From contig JAUIAH010000003.1 of the NCBI GenBank assembly GCA_030425385.1, forward strand, positions 1-64,000: a stretch of 64,000 bases of DNA, in the 5' to 3' direction. Numbering within the stretch: position 1 is the stretch's first letter; each line of letters begins with the position of its first letter. Below, in pieces: positions 62,412 to 64,000 of the stretch. Below the pieces are notes generated by a model that saw nothing but the letters and a program-made list of their open reading frames with translations, was not told the origin of the DNA and did no database searches. This stretch comes from Verrucomicrobiia bacterium. Lineage in GTDB: Bacteria > Verrucomicrobiota > Verrucomicrobiia > Verrucomicrobiales > DEV007. The translations under genes were made by a program, and so were the position numbers.

Positions 62412-63749
62412 ATGAAGCGAATTAGTTTATTCTTGTTAGTCTCTGCCGTGGCGGCATCCGCACAGACCTACTTTGGCGATTTCGTCATCCATCCGAATAG
62501 GGGTCAAGAAGGGCACCGATTCACCTATTGGGAAAGCTTTACGCAAGCGTATCAAGCTCCCAACTTTGCGCGTCCTGATAGTGCCGACACGGAAGGGCAC
62601 GTTTCTAACTACAACGACAACGTGACGATCACCCAGACGGAGCAGGTGGGCGCGTTCATCACAGGCTCGGGGAGCATCTATAGCCATGGCGGCGCGACGA
62701 CGTTCAAGATCGAGTATTTCCACGACGGCGCAGAGCCTCTCACAGGCATCGTCTGCCAATTTCAAACTGGCGGTACGACGATCGATCTCCGACTCGTGAG
62801 CCTTTCCTATCAAAGTGTGAGTTCCAAGGGTGAGCCAATCACCGTGACGCTTCCAGGGAAATACCATGCCTTTCACCAGCCCGGCGAAGGCGGCTTCACG
62901 GATCGGACGGCCTCAGGAGTCGAATGGATCTTCACCCCAGAAGATCCGCCGGTGAAGGATTTCGTCATTCACCTGGAATCCCCTGATATTTCCATGCCGA
63001 TCTATCAAGCACAGCTCGATGTGATCGCCGAAGCTGATTACGCAGGAACACTGGGTTACTTGTTGTCTGTGGATCAGAAGCCCCAACCTCGATATGGCAA
63101 ACCGCTGATGATTGAAGGGAGCAATCCTGAGACAGGTGAATCGCGTTTCTTCCGCCCCGGAGAGAGCGCTCAGCTCACGGTTGCGCCCAGCGATCCTGAC
63201 AAATTCGTCTTTGTCGGCTGGGCAGATCCTCTTGGGACCACCGAGATGGCCGTCGATCATCGCTTTGAAGATGCTGACTACGCGGCCACAGCGCTCTACG
63301 CTCCGCTTTCCTACGAGGCGTGGCGGGAGACCATGTTTCATCACATTCTCACCACGGGCGAAGACGCGGATGATCTGGACGACGCCATCAGTGGCCCCTT
63401 CGCTGATCACGATGGGGATGGGTTCATCAATCAGTTAGAATATGCCTTTGGAGGAGATCCTTACCATGCCGATGCCGGTCTCCTCACCCCTGAAATCGCA
63501 CAACAGGAAGATGGCACCCTAACCATCACCCATCGGCGGTGGAAACTGCCCCCTGATCAGCAACGAGTCGCCTACCTTCCAGAATATTCGCTCGACCTAA
63601 AGGAGTGGCATCGAGCGGAGGAAGTGACGTTGATATCCGATTTCCAGGACAATCAAGATGGAACGGAAACCGTTGCCATCTCCCTTCCTGCTGCTTCCGA
63701 TCATGCGGCTCGCTACTACCGTCTGAATATCACCCTACCTGAGAACTAA
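62412..63749 (+). CDS. Secreted protein of unknown function with the shared C-terminal module
   Basis: This is a 445-residue protein with a signal peptide ('RISLFLLVSAVAASA'). I do not recognise the main body, which is beta-rich ('TFKIEYFHDGAEPLTGIVCQ', 'IDLRLVSLSYQSV', 'FRPGESAQLTVAPSDPDKFV', with 'FVGWADP' resembling InlB-type B-repeats). The C-terminus carries 'DHDGDGFINQLEYAFGGDP' plus 'YSLDLKEWHRAEEV' and 'ARYYRLNITLP', equivalent to the module on the selenoproteins and Asp-box protein. Start ATG 62412 was chosen because the signal peptide begins there. A Kelch-like gene follows after 5 bases, so the two form an operon. Confidence 0.7.
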   Translation: MKRISLFLLVSAVAASAQTYFGDFVIHPNRGQEGHRFTYWESFTQAYQAPNFARPDSADTEGHVSNYNDNVTITQTEQVGAFITGSGSIYSHGGATTFKIEYFHDGAEPLTGIVCQFQTGGTTIDLRLVSLSYQSVSSKGEPITVTLPGKYHAFHQPGEGGFTDRTASGVEWIFTPEDPPVKDFVIHLESPDISMPIYQAQLDVIAEADYAGTLGYLLSVDQKPQPRYGKPLMIEGSNPETGESRFFRPGESAQLTVAPSDPDKFVFVGWADPLGTTEMAVDHRFEDADYAATALYAPLSYEAWRETMFHHILTTGEDADDLDDAISGPFADHDGDGFINQLEYAFGGDPYHADAGLLTPEIAQQEDGTLTITHRRWKLPPDQQRVAYLPEYSLDLKEWHRAEEVTLISDFQDNQDGTETVAISLPAASDHAARYYRLNITLPEN

Positions 63750-63754
63750 CGCTC

Positions 63755-64000
63755 ATGACCTCGCGAATCTTATCTATCATTGCTCTTGGAATTCTAGCAT
63801 CGCCGCTACATGCCGAGACGCCGCCACCTCCAGCCTTGCCTCAACCCGTCGCCAGCTTTGGTGCCACGGCGTTGAATGGGCGCTTCTATGTTTATGGAGG
63901 GCATGCAGGGAGGCCCCATGCTTACAACCGCGAGGATGTGAATGGGAATCTCTATGCCTGGGCGCCGGGAGAGGGCGAGTGGTCGCAGGTCGCGCAGGGG
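63755..64000 (+). CDS. Start of a secreted Kelch-type repeat protein (runs off the window)
   Basis: ATG 63755 opens a frame that is still open at the window end (82 residues visible). A signal peptide ('ILSIIALGILASPLHAE') and a Pro-rich stretch are followed by 'FGATALNGRFYVYGGHAGRP' and 'LYAWAPGEGEWSQVAQG', the pattern of a Kelch beta-propeller blade. It lies 5 bases downstream of the preceding secreted-protein gene. Confidence 0.75.
   Translation, partial: MTSRILSIIALGILASPLHAETPPPPALPQPVASFGATALNGRFYVYGGHAGRPHAYNREDVNGNLYAWAPGEGEWSQVAQG

Overview
The window looks like a chromosome segment from a member of the Verrucomicrobiota, probably marine or aquatic. Several things point there: a DUF1501/DUF1800 secreted pair, giant lamin-tail/CotH proteins, an arylsulfatase, an Asp-box repeat protein, and a recurring module in secreted proteins that combines a DxDGDGxxN calcium-type motif, an 'S.DL..W' segment and an 'F.RLRV' ending. 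The assignment is inferred from gene content. No ribosomal marker gene is present.

Layout. 1-3163 holds a small block resembling conjugative-transfer genes (TraK-like, two TraL/ParA-like ATPases, a TraM-like membrane protein and an excisionase-like HTH protein). It abuts the 3' end of a tRNA-Leu(TAA) gene, the classic integration position. 3536-14236 encodes two very large secreted proteins (12 Asp-boxes; lamin-tail/CotH/beta-helix). 14346-17796 is the most striking locus. It is an apparent operon of a DUF4266-type lipoprotein, an outer-membrane beta-barrel and two tandem paralogous exported thioredoxin-like proteins. Each paralog reads through two in-frame TGA codons spaced exactly as a CxxC motif, giving a predicted U-S-T-U (diselenide) active site. 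17797-26138 holds a halogenase-like flavoprotein, tRNA-Ala(GGC), a sulfatase, a trypsin-like lipoprotein, a MauE-like protein, a flavin-reductase-like protein, a PilZ-HlyD protein and pdxA. 26246-37106 has a Y1 (REP-associated) transposase, an octaheme TPR lipoprotein, pdxH, a dienelactone hydrolase and a complete RND efflux operon.

37077-44948 contains an M20 peptidase and ATP-grasp pair, divergent from an M50 protease-HlyD fusion followed by a short SecA-like motor, and then a von Willebrand A protein. 45045-51842 is mainly metabolic: threonine synthase, an LpxL-like acyltransferase, a polysaccharide deacetylase, panC, nadB and a YebC-family regulator. 51894-57539 carries the DUF1501/DUF1800 pair and a second Y1 transposase with a 204-bp tandem duplication of its 5' end. 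57647-64000 has an SDR, an AraC regulator, a PAP2 phosphatase, an apparently exported PEP-synthase-like protein, a secreted protein and the start of a Kelch-type protein.

How it fits together. B6 (pdxA, pdxH), NAD (nadB) and pantothenate (panC) genes are scattered housekeeping functions. Most of the rest concerns the envelope and export: efflux, secreted giants, membrane-fusion proteins, proteases and lipoproteins. The recoded UGA proteins imply that this genome has selenocysteine machinery (selA, selB, selC, selD) elsewhere; none of it lies in this window.
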